This document shows positions 8,095 through 16,981 of a stretch of 35,803 bases of DNA, piece by piece. Position 1 is the first letter of the stretch, and every line of letters begins with the position of its first letter. Position numbers and translations under genes: made by a program. This stretch comes from GCA-2697345 sp045565015 (GTDB lineage: Bacteria > Pseudomonadota > Alphaproteobacteria > Rhodobacterales > Rhodobacteraceae): assembly GCA_045565015.1 (NCBI GenBank), contig JBJLGD010000024.1, positions 1 to 35,803 of the forward strand, read 5' to 3'. The notes under the pieces are model-generated. The model saw nothing but the letters and a program-made list of their open reading frames with translations. It had not been told where the DNA came from and made no database searches.

Positions 8095-9131
8095 TGACCC
8101 TTTTTATATTTATAGGGGGTACAATTTTTATTTTAGATCGGATTGTTAAAGTTAAAAGGTTCAATAACTTTATTATAATTAGTTTTATTTTTATCTTATT
8201 ATTTTTAGTTCATCTAGTTTTCAATAGTGATAATATACTTATTCAACTAACGGGCGGGTCGTTAAATAAATTAATATTTATTGGTCTATTATATTCTACA
8301 CTAGCTTTATATGCCTTTATCTTAAGTAAAATTAAAAACTCTAAACGTGTGAGGAGTTTAGAAAAGCGAAAAGGTGGTTCTTTTAAATCAGAAGAGCTTG
8401 ATAGATACGCGAGGCATATTATTCTGAAAGAGATTGGTGGATCTGGTCAGAAAAAATTAAAAAATGCACGGGTCTTGGTTGTCGGAGCAGGTGGTCTAGG
8501 ATCGCCTGTATTACAATACTTAGGGGCGTGTGGAGTTGGTGTAATTGGCATAATAGACAATGATTTGGTGGATAATTCTAATTTACATCGACAAGTTATT
8601 TATCCTGATAGTGCTATTGGAGAAAATAAAGTATTTGCAGCGGCAGAGGTGATCAAATCGCAAAATCCGTTCATTGAGGTTTTGACTTTTAATCGGTTAT
8701 TTAATGAAACGATAGCGAAGGAATTAATATCTGATTTTGATGTCGTCGTCGATGGAACAGATAATTCAAGCAGTCGTTACTTGATAAATCAAATGTGTGT
8801 ATTACTGAATAAGCCGTTAGTTTCGGGGGCAATTGCTCAGTGGGAAGGTCAGGTTATGGTATATGATAATATGCCAGAGAGTCCTTGTTATCAGTGTGTA
8901 TTCCCGCCAACGCATATGGAAAGCCCTGATTTATCTTGCTCAACTTTAGGTGTTGTTGGAGCGTTACCGGGGGTAATAGGTTCTATAATGGCAGTTGAAA
9001 CTATCAAATTAATTATCGACGCTGGCGAGTCGTTAAGAAGTAGATTATTGATCTATGACGGCCTTCACGCTGAAACAAGAACCATATCGACAAAGAAGAA
9101 TGATGAGTGTCCGATTTGTTCTGATAATTAA
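8094..9131 (+). CDS. HesA/MoeB/ThiF-family adenylyltransferase with N-terminal membrane segments
   Basis: Soluble members of this E1-like family adenylate the C terminus of MoaD or ThiS, preparing them for sulfur transfer in molybdopterin or thiamine synthesis. The E1 domain starts near residue 101 (EELDRYARHIILKEIGG) and has the nucleotide loop GAGGLGSP (131-138), DNDLVDNSNLHRQ, DGTDN, a conserved cysteine in DLSCSTLGVVGALPG (Cys282), and a zinc site from CYQC (265, 268) and CPIC (339, 342). Unusually, residues 1-80 are hydrophobic, with probable membrane helices near 26-43 and 59-78 and perhaps a third at the very N terminus, so the enzyme should be membrane-anchored. No rhodanese domain follows. 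Related anchored forms occur in Rhodobacterales next to dut (family knowledge). Whether it acts as MoeB or ThiF cannot be told from the sequence. Confidence 0.86.
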   Translation: MTLFIFIGGTIFILDRIVKVKRFNNFIIISFIFILLFLVHLVFNSDNILIQLTGGSLNKLIFIGLLYSTLALYAFILSKIKNSKRVRSLEKRKGGSFKSEELDRYARHIILKEIGGSGQKKLKNARVLVVGAGGLGSPVLQYLGACGVGVIGIIDNDLVDNSNLHRQVIYPDSAIGENKVFAAAEVIKSQNPFIEVLTFNRLFNETIAKELISDFDVVVDGTDNSSSRYLINQMCVLLNKPLVSGAIAQWEGQVMVYDNMPESPCYQCVFPPTHMESPDLSCSTLGVVGALPGVIGSIMAVETIKLIIDAGESLRSRLLIYDGLHAETRTISTKKNDECPICSDN

Positions 9132-9212
9132 TATTACAATAAATAGTATGTTTTGCATAAAAGTTTAGCCAAATTGTTATTTTCAAAGATTTAGTACTTT
9201 ACACTGGGTATT

Positions 9213-9241
9213 ATTCACTCCACCATATATTGTGGTATAAT
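9213..9241 (+). promoter_or_regulatory. Promoter of the ybjN-like gene with palindromic operator candidate in the spacer
   Basis: A perfect TATAAT lies at 9236-9241, with a weak -35 ATTCAC at 9213-9218 and a 17-base spacer. The spacer contains CCACCATATATTGTGG (9220-9235), palindromic except for one mismatched pair. Its position between -35 and -10 is where repressors commonly bind. No regulator gene in the window is obviously linked to it. Confidence 0.45.
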
Positions 9242-9322
9242 AAACTAATTTAACAACTTATAGATTGTTCAACAATATACAGTATCAATATATGTTAAGA
9301 ATTGAGTAAAAAAGAGTATGGC

Positions 9323-9826
9323 ATGGCGATCTTAGATTATTTCTCTGAAACAGGAAGTGTGCATCCGATTGATTTGGCCGAAACGCTTGCGGAAATGTCG
9401 TGTTGGGATTTTGACCGTGTTGGCGAAGATCAGATTTCAATGATAATTGAGGGCCAGTGGCGTACCCATTCGGTTTCTCTCGCTTGGTCACAATATGAAG
9501 AGAAATTATGTTTGTTTTCGTCTTTTGCAATAGAACCCACAGAAGATAGATTAGGCGTTTTATATGAGGCGTTAAATTTAGCCAACGATCAATGTGGTAT
9601 TGGGAGTTTTACATATTGGAAGAAAGAAAAGCTGCTTAATTATCGTTATGTTTTGCTTCTTGATGGGGAGTCAGAAGTCACTTCAGAGCAAATCAATAAG
9701 ATGTTAGAAAATGCAATTAATCTTTCTGAACGTTTTTATCCTGCGTTTCAACTTGTTTGTTGGGGCGATCGTTCACCAAAATACGCTATACAAATAGCTA
9801 TCGCAGAAGCTATTGGCCATGCCTAG
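9323..9826 (+). CDS. YbjN-domain protein
   Basis: This protein of about 167 residues belongs to the YbjN family, small soluble proteins with a fold like type III secretion chaperones and no established biochemical activity. Matching features are the N-terminal HPIDLAETLAEMSCWDFDRVGEDQ, the ISMIIEGQWRTHSVSLAW segment, and the internal LLLDGESEVTSEQINKML. It stands first in a cluster with proC and csaA, an order I associate with Rhodobacterales. The ATG at 9323 was chosen because GAG sits 6 bases upstream; an upstream TTG at 9302 is also in frame. Its end overlaps the start region of proC. Transcription probably begins from the TATAAT promoter about 85 bases upstream, which carries a palindrome. 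Confidence 0.8.
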   Translation: MAILDYFSETGSVHPIDLAETLAEMSCWDFDRVGEDQISMIIEGQWRTHSVSLAWSQYEEKLCLFSSFAIEPTEDRLGVLYEALNLANDQCGIGSFTYWKKEKLLNYRYVLLLDGESEVTSEQINKMLENAINLSERFYPAFQLVCWGDRSPKYAIQIAIAEAIGHA

Positions 9827-10685
9827 TTGCTTCTTTAGTGAAACAGATGAAGGAAATTTTTTGGATTTAACTTATTTTAATAAAAAGGATATTGTAATAA
9901 TTGGATGTGGGAAAATGGGTTCTGCGCTTCTCTCTGGCTGGATAGATAGTGGTATAGATTTAAAAAATATTACGGTTATTGAACCTAACCCGTCCCCTTG
10001 GTTGCGAAAAAAAAATGTGAGGCTAAATAAGGAGTTTCCAAAAAAACCAGTTTTAGTCCTAATTGCTATAAAACCGCAGATGATGTCGACTGTAATACCA
10101 AAATTAAAAGCTTTTGGAAGTAGTAATACTGTTTTTGTGTCTATCGCGGCAGGAACTTCAATTTCTTATTTTTCAAAAATTTTAGGTGATAAAACACCTA
10201 TTGTTAGAGCTATGCCAAATACCCCATCATCGATTGGAAAAGGGATTACAGCGATAATTCCAAATAGCTATGTTAAAAAAAGTCAATTAAAAGCAGTGGA
10301 GGCGCTTTTATCGTCTGTTGGCAAAACAGTTTTATTAGATTTTGAACAAGATCTAGACGCTGTTACCGCTGTTTCTGGTTCAGGTCCCGCCTATGTATTT
10401 CATCTGATAGAGACGCTGGCTAGTGCTGGTGAAGCTCGTGGTTTGGGAGCAGAACTCTCTATGTCACTGGCTAAAGCGACTGTGTCAGGGGCAGGGGCAC
10501 TAGCTGAAATTAGCGAATTGGAACCATCAGCATTACGCGTTAATGTTACCAGTCCAGGAGGGACTACTGAGGCTGCTTTAAAAATTTTAATGGATAAGAA
10601 AATAGGTCTAGAAAGTTTATTAGAGAAAGCAGTAAAAGCTGCAACTAAACGAAGTAGGGAGTTAAAAGAGTTGGACGATGAGTGA
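9819..10685 (+). CDS. proC: Pyrroline-5-carboxylate reductase
   Basis: ProC reduces pyrroline-5-carboxylate to L-proline with NAD(P)H, the last step of proline synthesis. The Rossmann motif IVIIGCGKMGSALLSGW opens the protein. IAIKPQMM and the family signature around AVSGSGPAYVFHLIETLASAGEARGLG follow, and the C-terminal domain contains VTSPGGTTEAAL. Start choice is uncertain. ATG at 9819 overlaps the ybjN-like gene; TTG at 9861 has a better ribosome site (AAGGA, 6-base spacing) and would leave a short N terminus before the Rossmann strand, as is usual. The 3' end overlaps csaA by 8 bases. Confidence 0.93.
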   Translation: MPSCFFSETDEGNFLDLTYFNKKDIVIIGCGKMGSALLSGWIDSGIDLKNITVIEPNPSPWLRKKNVRLNKEFPKKPVLVLIAIKPQMMSTVIPKLKAFGSSNTVFVSIAAGTSISYFSKILGDKTPIVRAMPNTPSSIGKGITAIIPNSYVKKSQLKAVEALLSSVGKTVLLDFEQDLDAVTAVSGSGPAYVFHLIETLASAGEARGLGAELSMSLAKATVSGAGALAEISELEPSALRVNVTSPGGTTEAALKILMDKKIGLESLLEKAVKAATKRSRELKELDDE

Positions 10686-11016
10686 CTTAATATTTTCTGA
10701 CTTTCAAAAAGTAGATATTAGGGTAGGTCAGGTTGTTAGAGCGGAAAATTTTCCTGAAGCCAGAAAACCAGCAATAAAAGTTTGGGTAAATTTTGGTGAT
10801 GACATTGGTATAAAAAAAAGTTCAGCCCAGATTAACAATAATTATAAGTCTGAAGAGTTGGTTGGAAAGAATGTTTTAGCAGTAGTAAACTTTCCTCCAA
10901 GACAAATAGGAAAATTTATGTCTGAGGTTCTTGTTCTAGGGGTACCAGATAAAAATAAAAATGTTAAACTTATTATTCCTGATGGTGATGTTCCGATAGG
11001 CGGACGTTTATATTAG
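10678..11016 (+). CDS. csaA: tRNA-binding domain protein, CsaA-like
   Basis: This 112-residue protein is a single OB-fold tRNA-binding domain of the CsaA type, homologous to the C-terminal parts of some methionyl- and phenylalanyl-tRNA synthetases. Visible markers are FQKVDIRVGQVVRAENFPEARKPA at the N terminus, KKSSAQINNNY, GKNVLAVVNFPPRQIGKFMSEVLVLG and the IPDGDVPIGGRLY ending. CsaA has been described as a chaperone-like, protein-secretion-linked protein in Bacillus; its role in alphaproteobacteria is unclear. It begins inside the last codons of proC (ATGAGTGA overlap), so the two are probably co-translated. It converges with tdk across only 34 bases. Confidence 0.9.
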   Translation: MSDLIFSDFQKVDIRVGQVVRAENFPEARKPAIKVWVNFGDDIGIKKSSAQINNNYKSEELVGKNVLAVVNFPPRQIGKFMSEVLVLGVPDKNKNVKLIIPDGDVPIGGRLY

Positions 11017-11050
11017 TGAGTTTTTCTAGACTAATTTATGTAACATCAAG

Positions 11051-11632
11051 TTATTTCTTTTTCACTGCTTCTTTCCAGTGCCGTCTGCATAGTGAATAAT
11101 ACATTTCGTTTCCACCAACTTGTATTTGATCTCCAGTAGTCTGTACTTTACCATCGCTACTTTTACGGATAACCATTGTTGCTTTCCTCCCACAATGACA
11201 AATAGTGCGCACTTCTCGCATCTCATCTGCAATTGCCAAAAGCTTCGCGGAACCTGGGAAAAGCTCGCCTAAAAAGTCTACTCGTAAGCCATAACAGATA
11301 ACGGGTATACTCAAATCATCAACGACGTCAGCTAATTGCCAAACTTGTTCAGGCGAAAGCCACTGTGCTTCGTCGACGAGAACACATGCTAATATTCTTT
11401 TTTTAAGTTTTTTAGATATTAAATTGTACAGATTGCTTTTTTGGTTATATAGCTCAGCTTTTTCAGAAATCCCTATCCTGGATGCAATTTTTCCTTGCCC
11501 CGCACGACTGTCAAAATCAGCAGTTAGTAAAACTGTGTCCATTCCCATTTCTTTATAGTTGTGCGCTGCTTGGAGTAATAAAGTGGATTTACCAGCATTC
11601 ATAGTTGAGTAATGGAAATGAAGTTTTGCCAT
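11051..11632 (-). CDS. tdk: Thymidine kinase
   Basis: Tdk phosphorylates thymidine to dTMP in the salvage pathway. The 193-residue protein has the P-loop STMNAGKST (9-17), the VLVDEAQWL box with catalytic Glu88, and the structural zinc site built from CHC (145, 147) and CRRH (182, 185). The thymidine-binding lasso is YYSLCRRH and upstream. Length matches type II (TK1-like) enzymes. It lies 26 bases downstream of carB on the same strand and probably shares its transcript. The chromosome therefore encodes both thymidylate salvage (tdk) and the dUMP supply step (dut) within 4 kb. Confidence 0.95.
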   Translation of the reverse strand: MAKLHFHYSTMNAGKSTLLLQAAHNYKEMGMDTVLLTADFDSRAGQGKIASRIGISEKAELYNQKSNLYNLISKKLKKRILACVLVDEAQWLSPEQVWQLADVVDDLSIPVICYGLRVDFLGELFPGSAKLLAIADEMREVRTICHCGRKATMVIRKSSDGKVQTTGDQIQVGGNEMYYSLCRRHWKEAVKKK

Positions 11633-11658
11633 TTTGTAAGGTAACCAATTTCTCTTTG

Positions 11659-14600
11659 CTAGACTGATGTTATAGACTGGAGGGTTTTTATACTAAATTC
11701 ACCATATTCTCTGGATTCCATTGCCAAAGCTGCAGCTACGCTTGCAGCTGCGGTAGTGAAGTATGGAATTTTATCAAATAATGCAACTGCTCTTATTTCC
11801 CGACTGTCCTCCACTGCTTGATTATCCACTGTGGTGTTAAAAACCACAGAAATTTTTTTATCCTTCATTTGGTCTATAATATTTGGCCGCCCCTCATAGA
11901 CTTTGTTGACTGACTCTACAGTTAACCCATTCTTTTCAAGCCAGGATCGTGTACCACTTGTTGCGATTAGCGAATGACCTAGCCCTTTTAAAGTCGACGC
12001 AGCCTTGAGCATCTGATTGCTTTTGTCAGAATCTTTGACTGAAATAAATACTTTACCGAAGCCGTTTCTGGGAAGATCATTTGATGCTCCAATTTGCGCC
12101 TTTAAGAATGCCCTATGAAAACTTTGGTCAGACCCCATAACTTCCCCTGTTGACCTCATTTCAGGCCCTAGAAGAGTGTCTACACCAGGAAAACGGGAAA
12201 ACGGCAATACAACTTCTTTAACTGCGAAACCATCAATAAGGGGGTCTATGAGATTAAAATCAGTAAGTTTTGCCCCAGCCATTATTTCAGCAGCTATTGA
12301 CGCAATGGGCGACCCAACTGCTTTGGCAACAAAAGGGACAGTCCGTGACGCTCTTGGATTAACCTCAATCAGATATACCGTACCGTCTTTTACAGCAAAC
12401 TGGATGTTCATGAGTCCTACTACATTCAGTGCTAATGCCAGTTTTTCGGTTTGAAGTTTTAATTGCTCTATAATTTCTTTTGAAAGAGAGTATGGCGGTA
12501 GAGAACACGCACTGTCACCTGAGTGTACTCCCGCTTCTTCGATATGTTCCATTATGCCAGCAACATGAACAGTTTCCCCGTCCGAGAGTGCATCCACATC
12601 AACCTCGATAGCACTCGATAGATAACTATCAAGTAAAACGGGGCTGTCACCTGAAACGATAACAGCTTCCGACATATACCGATTAAGTTCGTTTGGGTTA
12701 TTTACTATTTCCATAGCCCGGCCACCTAGAACATAAGATGGTCTAATTACCAAAGGAAAACCAATTTTCTCGGAAATATTAATCGCTTCTCTTTTGGTAG
12801 TTGCGATCCCATTTAGTGGTTGAGTTAAGTTGAGTTCCATTATTAGTGATTGAAACCTTTTCCTATCCTCAGCCAAGTCAATGGCATCGGGACTCGTACC
12901 CAATATTGGTATCCCAGCATTAGAAATACCTTGTGCTAGATTTAAAGGGGTTTGTCCTCCAAATTGAACAATGACCCCTTTCAATAGCCCGTCTTTTTGT
13001 TCAATTCTTACAATTTCGAGAACACTTTCTAGGGTTAATGGTTCAAAATAAAGCCTATCTGACGTGTCATAATCGGTAGAAACAGTTTCTGGATTGCAAT
13101 TTATCATTATTGTTTCATAACCTTTCGCGCTCAGCGCAAAACAAGCATGACAGCAACAGTAGTCAAATTCTATTCCTTGCCCAATCCTGTTTGGCCCTCC
13201 ACCCAAGATAATTACCTTGTTCTTTTTTGAGGGCCGAGCCTCACAGTCTGGTTCGCCCATTACGGTATTTTCATAAGTGGAATACATGTAAGGAGTTTGA
13301 GCTTCAAATTCTGCTGCGCAAGTATCAATTCTTTTGAAAACAGCGTTTATATTCGAGCTTAATCGAAAATCCCGTATTTTTTTTTCTGGCTGCCCTGATA
13401 ATATTGATAATCTCCTATCAGAGAAGCCTGCCATTTTTAGCGACAGTATTGAGCTTTTTTCAAACTTTAATCCATCTTTTTTGATATTCCGTTCAGTATC
13501 CACAATCTCTTTGATTTGCGATAAAAACCATGGATCATACATAGTAATATCATGTATCTCTGAGTTCGAAAGCCCTTCTCGCATTGCTTGTGCGATAAGC
13601 CTTAGTCTATCAGGTGTTTGCACTGAAAGAGCTCGTATAATAGCTGACTTTTCTTCCATGCCACCTATCTCAATTTCATCAAGACCGCAGAGGCCAGTTT
13701 CTAATGAGATAAGGGCTTTTTGTAATGACTCTTTAAAGCTCCGGCCGATAGCCATTGCTTCACCAACAGATTTCATTGCCGTAGTTAGTTCCGGTTTGGA
13801 GCCAGGAAACTTTTCAAAGGTAAACCGCGGAATTTTAGTGACGATATAATCAATCGATGGTTCGAACGAAGCCGGTGTAACCTGCGTTATATCATTATCT
13901 AATTCATCTAATGTGTATCCTACTGCTAATTTCGTAGCAATCTTAGCAATTGGGAAACCAGTTGCTTTAGAGGCAAGAGCAGAGGATCTAGAGACACGTG
14001 GATTCATTTCTATAACAATCATTCGACCATCAATTGGGTTTACAGCCCATTGAACATTTGAACCACCGGTTTCAACACCGATTTCGCGAAGAACGGCGAT
14101 GGATCCATTTCGCATCATCTGATACTCTTTGTCTGTTAATGTTAATGCTGGAGCCACCGTTATTGAGTCCCCGGTATGAACCCCCATTGGGTCAATATTC
14201 TCTATAGAACACACGATAATCGCATTATCTGCTTTATCGCGAACAACCTCCATCTCAAACTCTTTCCATCCAAGAAGGCTTTCGTCTATTAATATTTGAT
14301 TGACTGGGGAGGCCTCTAAGCCTGAGTTGCAAAAATATTCATAATCGCTTTTATTATAGGCAACACCTCCACCAGTACCACCCATGGTGAAAGCTGGACG
14401 TATTATTGCTGGAAGTCCAATTTCCTCGAGAGCATCCATACTTTCCTGCATATTAGTAGCAATAGAAGCCTTTGGATTCTCTAGGCCTATCCTATCCATA
14501 GCCTCTCTAAAAAGTTTTCTATCTTCCGCCATTTCGATTGAATGGCGTGTAGCGCCAATCATCTCAACACTGAACTCCTTAAGCACACCAATTTCTTCGA

Positions 14601-14904
14601 GTTTGAGAGAAACGTTAAGAGCTGTCTGTCCTCCCATTGTCGGTAAAAGCGCGTCTGGCCGTTCTTTTTCAATAATCTTTTTTACAAATTCTACTGTTAT
14701 AGGTTCAATATAAGTGGCATCGGCCATATTAGGATCGGTCATTATCGTTGCAGGGTTAGAATTAATTAGTATAACTCTAAAGCCCTCTTCCTTTAAGGCT
14801 TTACAAGCCTGAGCTCCTGAATAATCAAATTCACAGGCTTGCCCAATAATTATTGGACCCGCTCCGATAATGAGAATTGATTTTAAATCTGTCCGTTTTG
14901 GCAT
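11659..14904 (-). CDS. carB: Carbamoyl-phosphate synthase large subunit
   Basis: CarB makes carbamoyl phosphate from bicarbonate, ammonia (delivered by CarA) and two ATP, feeding arginine and pyrimidine synthesis. The 1081-residue protein has the expected two homologous halves. The first starts ILIIGAGPIIIGQACEFDYSG, with the ATP-grasp loop FTMGGTGGGVAYN. The second starts VIILGGGPNRIGQGIEFDYCC, with RPSYVLGGRAMEIV. The regulatory MGS-like domain at the C terminus contains FISVKDSDKSNQML and LIATSGTRSWLE. A GAGGAAAAG stretch lies upstream of the ATG, about 10 bases away. The partner carA is not in the window. tdk follows at 26 bases on the same strand. Confidence 0.97.
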   Translation of the reverse strand: MPKRTDLKSILIIGAGPIIIGQACEFDYSGAQACKALKEEGFRVILINSNPATIMTDPNMADATYIEPITVEFVKKIIEKERPDALLPTMGGQTALNVSLKLEEIGVLKEFSVEMIGATRHSIEMAEDRKLFREAMDRIGLENPKASIATNMQESMDALEEIGLPAIIRPAFTMGGTGGGVAYNKSDYEYFCNSGLEASPVNQILIDESLLGWKEFEMEVVRDKADNAIIVCSIENIDPMGVHTGDSITVAPALTLTDKEYQMMRNGSIAVLREIGVETGGSNVQWAVNPIDGRMIVIEMNPRVSRSSALASKATGFPIAKIATKLAVGYTLDELDNDITQVTPASFEPSIDYIVTKIPRFTFEKFPGSKPELTTAMKSVGEAMAIGRSFKESLQKALISLETGLCGLDEIEIGGMEEKSAIIRALSVQTPDRLRLIAQAMREGLSNSEIHDITMYDPWFLSQIKEIVDTERNIKKDGLKFEKSSILSLKMAGFSDRRLSILSGQPEKKIRDFRLSSNINAVFKRIDTCAAEFEAQTPYMYSTYENTVMGEPDCEARPSKKNKVIILGGGPNRIGQGIEFDYCCCHACFALSAKGYETIMINCNPETVSTDYDTSDRLYFEPLTLESVLEIVRIEQKDGLLKGVIVQFGGQTPLNLAQGISNAGIPILGTSPDAIDLAEDRKRFQSLIMELNLTQPLNGIATTKREAINISEKIGFPLVIRPSYVLGGRAMEIVNNPNELNRYMSEAVIVSGDSPVLLDSYLSSAIEVDVDALSDGETVHVAGIMEHIEEAGVHSGDSACSLPPYSLSKEIIEQLKLQTEKLALALNVVGLMNIQFAVKDGTVYLIEVNPRASRTVPFVAKAVGSPIASIAAEIMAGAKLTDFNLIDPLIDGFAVKEVVLPFSRFPGVDTLLGPEMRSTGEVMGSDQSFHRAFLKAQIGASNDLPRNGFGKVFISVKDSDKSNQMLKAASTLKGLGHSLIATSGTRSWLEKNGLTVESVNKVYEGRPNIIDQMKDKKISVVFNTTVDNQAVEDSREIRAVALFDKIPYFTTAAASVAAALAMESREYGEFSIKTLQSITSV

Positions 14905-15205
14905 AAATTTTTCTTTTCCTCGGCAGATAACAGTATAGTTTTATCTAAGATGATGATCGATTTGGTGCAAGACTATATTATTCTAATTTTAAAATAATAA
15001 CAATTTAACTTACCGACGTAAAAATTTTATTTAATCAAGTCTTGCATTATAGATCTACATAGAAGGTTGAGCTGCGCTTTAGTAATTTTCTTCTATAATT
15101 GGTTTTATTTTGTTAAAATCTTTATCCCTAAGCCATCACTGACTTGACTTCTAGCCTCAACCAATGTGTATCAGTTTGGAAAAGTTTATCTTGAAAGGTA
15201 TGATC
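14905..15205. other. Divergent intergenic region between carB and aspS
   Basis: This 301-base AT-rich gap must hold the promoters for carB (leftward) and aspS (rightward). A TATAAT is present on the plus strand at 15094-15099, without a clear -35 at the right distance. I see no RNA gene, no credible small coding frame and no attenuator-like terminator. The in-frame ATG at 15164 upstream of aspS is treated as untranslated leader. Confidence 0.5.
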
Positions 15206-16981
15206 ATGAATTCGTTTAGGAGCCATTATTGCTCGGACTTGAACGCCGATAATGTAGGAGAATCTGTGAGGCTTTCAGGCTGGGTTCATAGAGTCCGTGA
15301 TCATGGAGGGATATTATTTATAGATTTGCGAGATCATTATGGGATAACTCAAGTTTTGGCAGATCCTGATAGTCCCGTTTTCAATATAGTAGAAACCGTA
15401 AAAAGTGAGTGGTGTATTCGAATTGATGGTTTTGTGAAGTTAAGAGATGGAGCTCTAATAAATAAAAAACTAACCACAGGATACATAGAAGTTTTTATTT
15501 CAGATATTGAAGTGCTGGGAGAGTCTGAAGAGTTACCACTAATGGTTTTTGGTGATCAAGATTATCCTGAAGAAACTAGATTGAAATATCGTTTTCTAGA
15601 CTTAAGAAGAGAGAAACTTCAAAAAAATATGAAATTACGATCTGACGTTGTGTCTAGTATTAGGAAGAGAATGTGGGATATGGATTTCAGAGAATTTCAA
15701 ACTCCTATAATTACAGCGTCTTCTCCTGAGGGAGCACGTGATTTTCTTGTGCCGAGTAGACTTCACCCTGGGAAATTCTATGCTCTACCGCAAGCCCCTC
15801 AACAGTTTAAACAATTATTGATGGTTTCTGGTTTTGATAAATATTTTCAAATAGCGCCTTGTTTTAGGGATGAGGATCCTCGTGCAGATAGATCACCTAC
15901 CGATTTTTATCAACTTGATGTGGAAATGTCCTTCGTGGATCAGGAGGATGTATTCAAAACCATTCAGCCCGTTATACAAGGTACTTTTGAAGAGTTTAGT
16001 AATCAAAAACAGGTTGATACTGTTTGGGAAAAAATCTCCTTTAAAAATGCGATGAAGTTCTATGGAACTGACAAACCAGATCTTAGAAACCCTCTTAAAA
16101 TGGAAGATGTTTCAGAACATTTTCGAGATGGTGGCTTTGAAATTTTTTCAAAGATACTTAAACAAGAGGGAACAGAAATACGAGCGATTCCAGCCCCCAC
16201 GGGAGGGTCTAGAAAATTCTGTGATAGGATGAATTCATTTGCGCAAAAAGAGGGGCTTCCAGGTATGGGGTACATTTTCTGGCGCGACATGGATGGTGTA
16301 ATGGATGCCGCTGGTCCAATAGCAAAAAATATTGGAACTGAACGGGCTGAGGCTATCCGAAATCAATTAAAACTAAATATAGGCGATGCTGTATTTTTCA
16401 TGGCTGGTAAACCTAAATCTTTCGAAGCAATCGCAGCAAGAGCGCGAGTAGCGATAGGTGAAGAACTTAGTTTAACTAACACTAACCGGTTTGCTTTCGC
16501 ATGGATAGTGGACTTTCCTATGTACGAATTAGATGAAACTTCAGGAAAAATAGATTTCTCACATAATCCTTTTTCTATGCCACAAGGAGGTATTGAGAGT
16601 TTAAATGGTAATCCTTTAGAGGTTCTTGGTTATCAGTATGATCTAACTTGTAATGGTTATGAACTTTTATCTGGCGCAATTCGAAACCATAAATTGGATA
16701 TTATGGTCAAAGCATTTGAACTCGCAGGCTATAATGAGACAGAGGTTAAAAAGCGGTTTGGCGGTATGGTTAACGCTTTTAGCTATGGTGCACCTCCGCA
16801 TGGCGGATGCGCAGCTGGTATTGATAGAATAGTTATGCTTTTGGCAGAAGAGTCAAATATTCGGGAGGTTATTTTATTTCCCATGAATCAGCGAGCAGAG
16901 GATTTAATGATGTCAGCTCCTTCGGAGCCAACTAGCGACCAAATGATGGAATTAAATTTGCGAAGAATTGAAAAAAAATGA
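15206..16981 (+). CDS. aspS: Aspartyl-tRNA synthetase (probably non-discriminating)
   Basis: AspS charges tRNA-Asp with aspartate. The 591-residue bacterial-type enzyme has an N-terminal OB-fold (VRLSGWVHRVRDHGGILFIDLRD), class II motif 2 (FRDEDPRADRSPTDFYQLD), the bacterial GAD insertion domain in the middle, and motif 3 near the C terminus (GIDRIVMLL). Residues HGG at 33-35 in the anticodon-binding domain resemble those of non-discriminating AspRS, which also charges tRNA-Asn for later amidation by GatCAB (family knowledge and inference). ATG at 15206 was chosen because AAAGG lies 7 bases upstream and MNSFRSHYC matches alphaproteobacterial starts; ATG at 15164 would add 14 residues of poor character. 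The stop overlaps the next ATG (ATGA). Confidence 0.96.
   Translation: MNSFRSHYCSDLNADNVGESVRLSGWVHRVRDHGGILFIDLRDHYGITQVLADPDSPVFNIVETVKSEWCIRIDGFVKLRDGALINKKLTTGYIEVFISDIEVLGESEELPLMVFGDQDYPEETRLKYRFLDLRREKLQKNMKLRSDVVSSIRKRMWDMDFREFQTPIITASSPEGARDFLVPSRLHPGKFYALPQAPQQFKQLLMVSGFDKYFQIAPCFRDEDPRADRSPTDFYQLDVEMSFVDQEDVFKTIQPVIQGTFEEFSNQKQVDTVWEKISFKNAMKFYGTDKPDLRNPLKMEDVSEHFRDGGFEIFSKILKQEGTEIRAIPAPTGGSRKFCDRMNSFAQKEGLPGMGYIFWRDMDGVMDAAGPIAKNIGTERAEAIRNQLKLNIGDAVFFMAGKPKSFEAIAARARVAIGEELSLTNTNRFAFAWIVDFPMYELDETSGKIDFSHNPFSMPQGGIESLNGNPLEVLGYQYDLTCNGYELLSGAIRNHKLDIMVKAFELAGYNETEVKKRFGGMVNAFSYGAPPHGGCAAGIDRIVMLLAEESNIREVILFPMNQRAEDLMMSAPSEPTSDQMMELNLRRIEKK

Noticed and set aside
13334..13849. 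171-codon plus-strand frame inside carB
   Set aside because: Antisense shadow of the highly conserved CarB; no independent support.
15164..15205. Upstream in-frame ATG giving 14 extra residues on AspRS
   Set aside because: The extension is not typical of AspRS and lacks a ribosome site, whereas ATG at 15206 has AAAGG at 7 bases.
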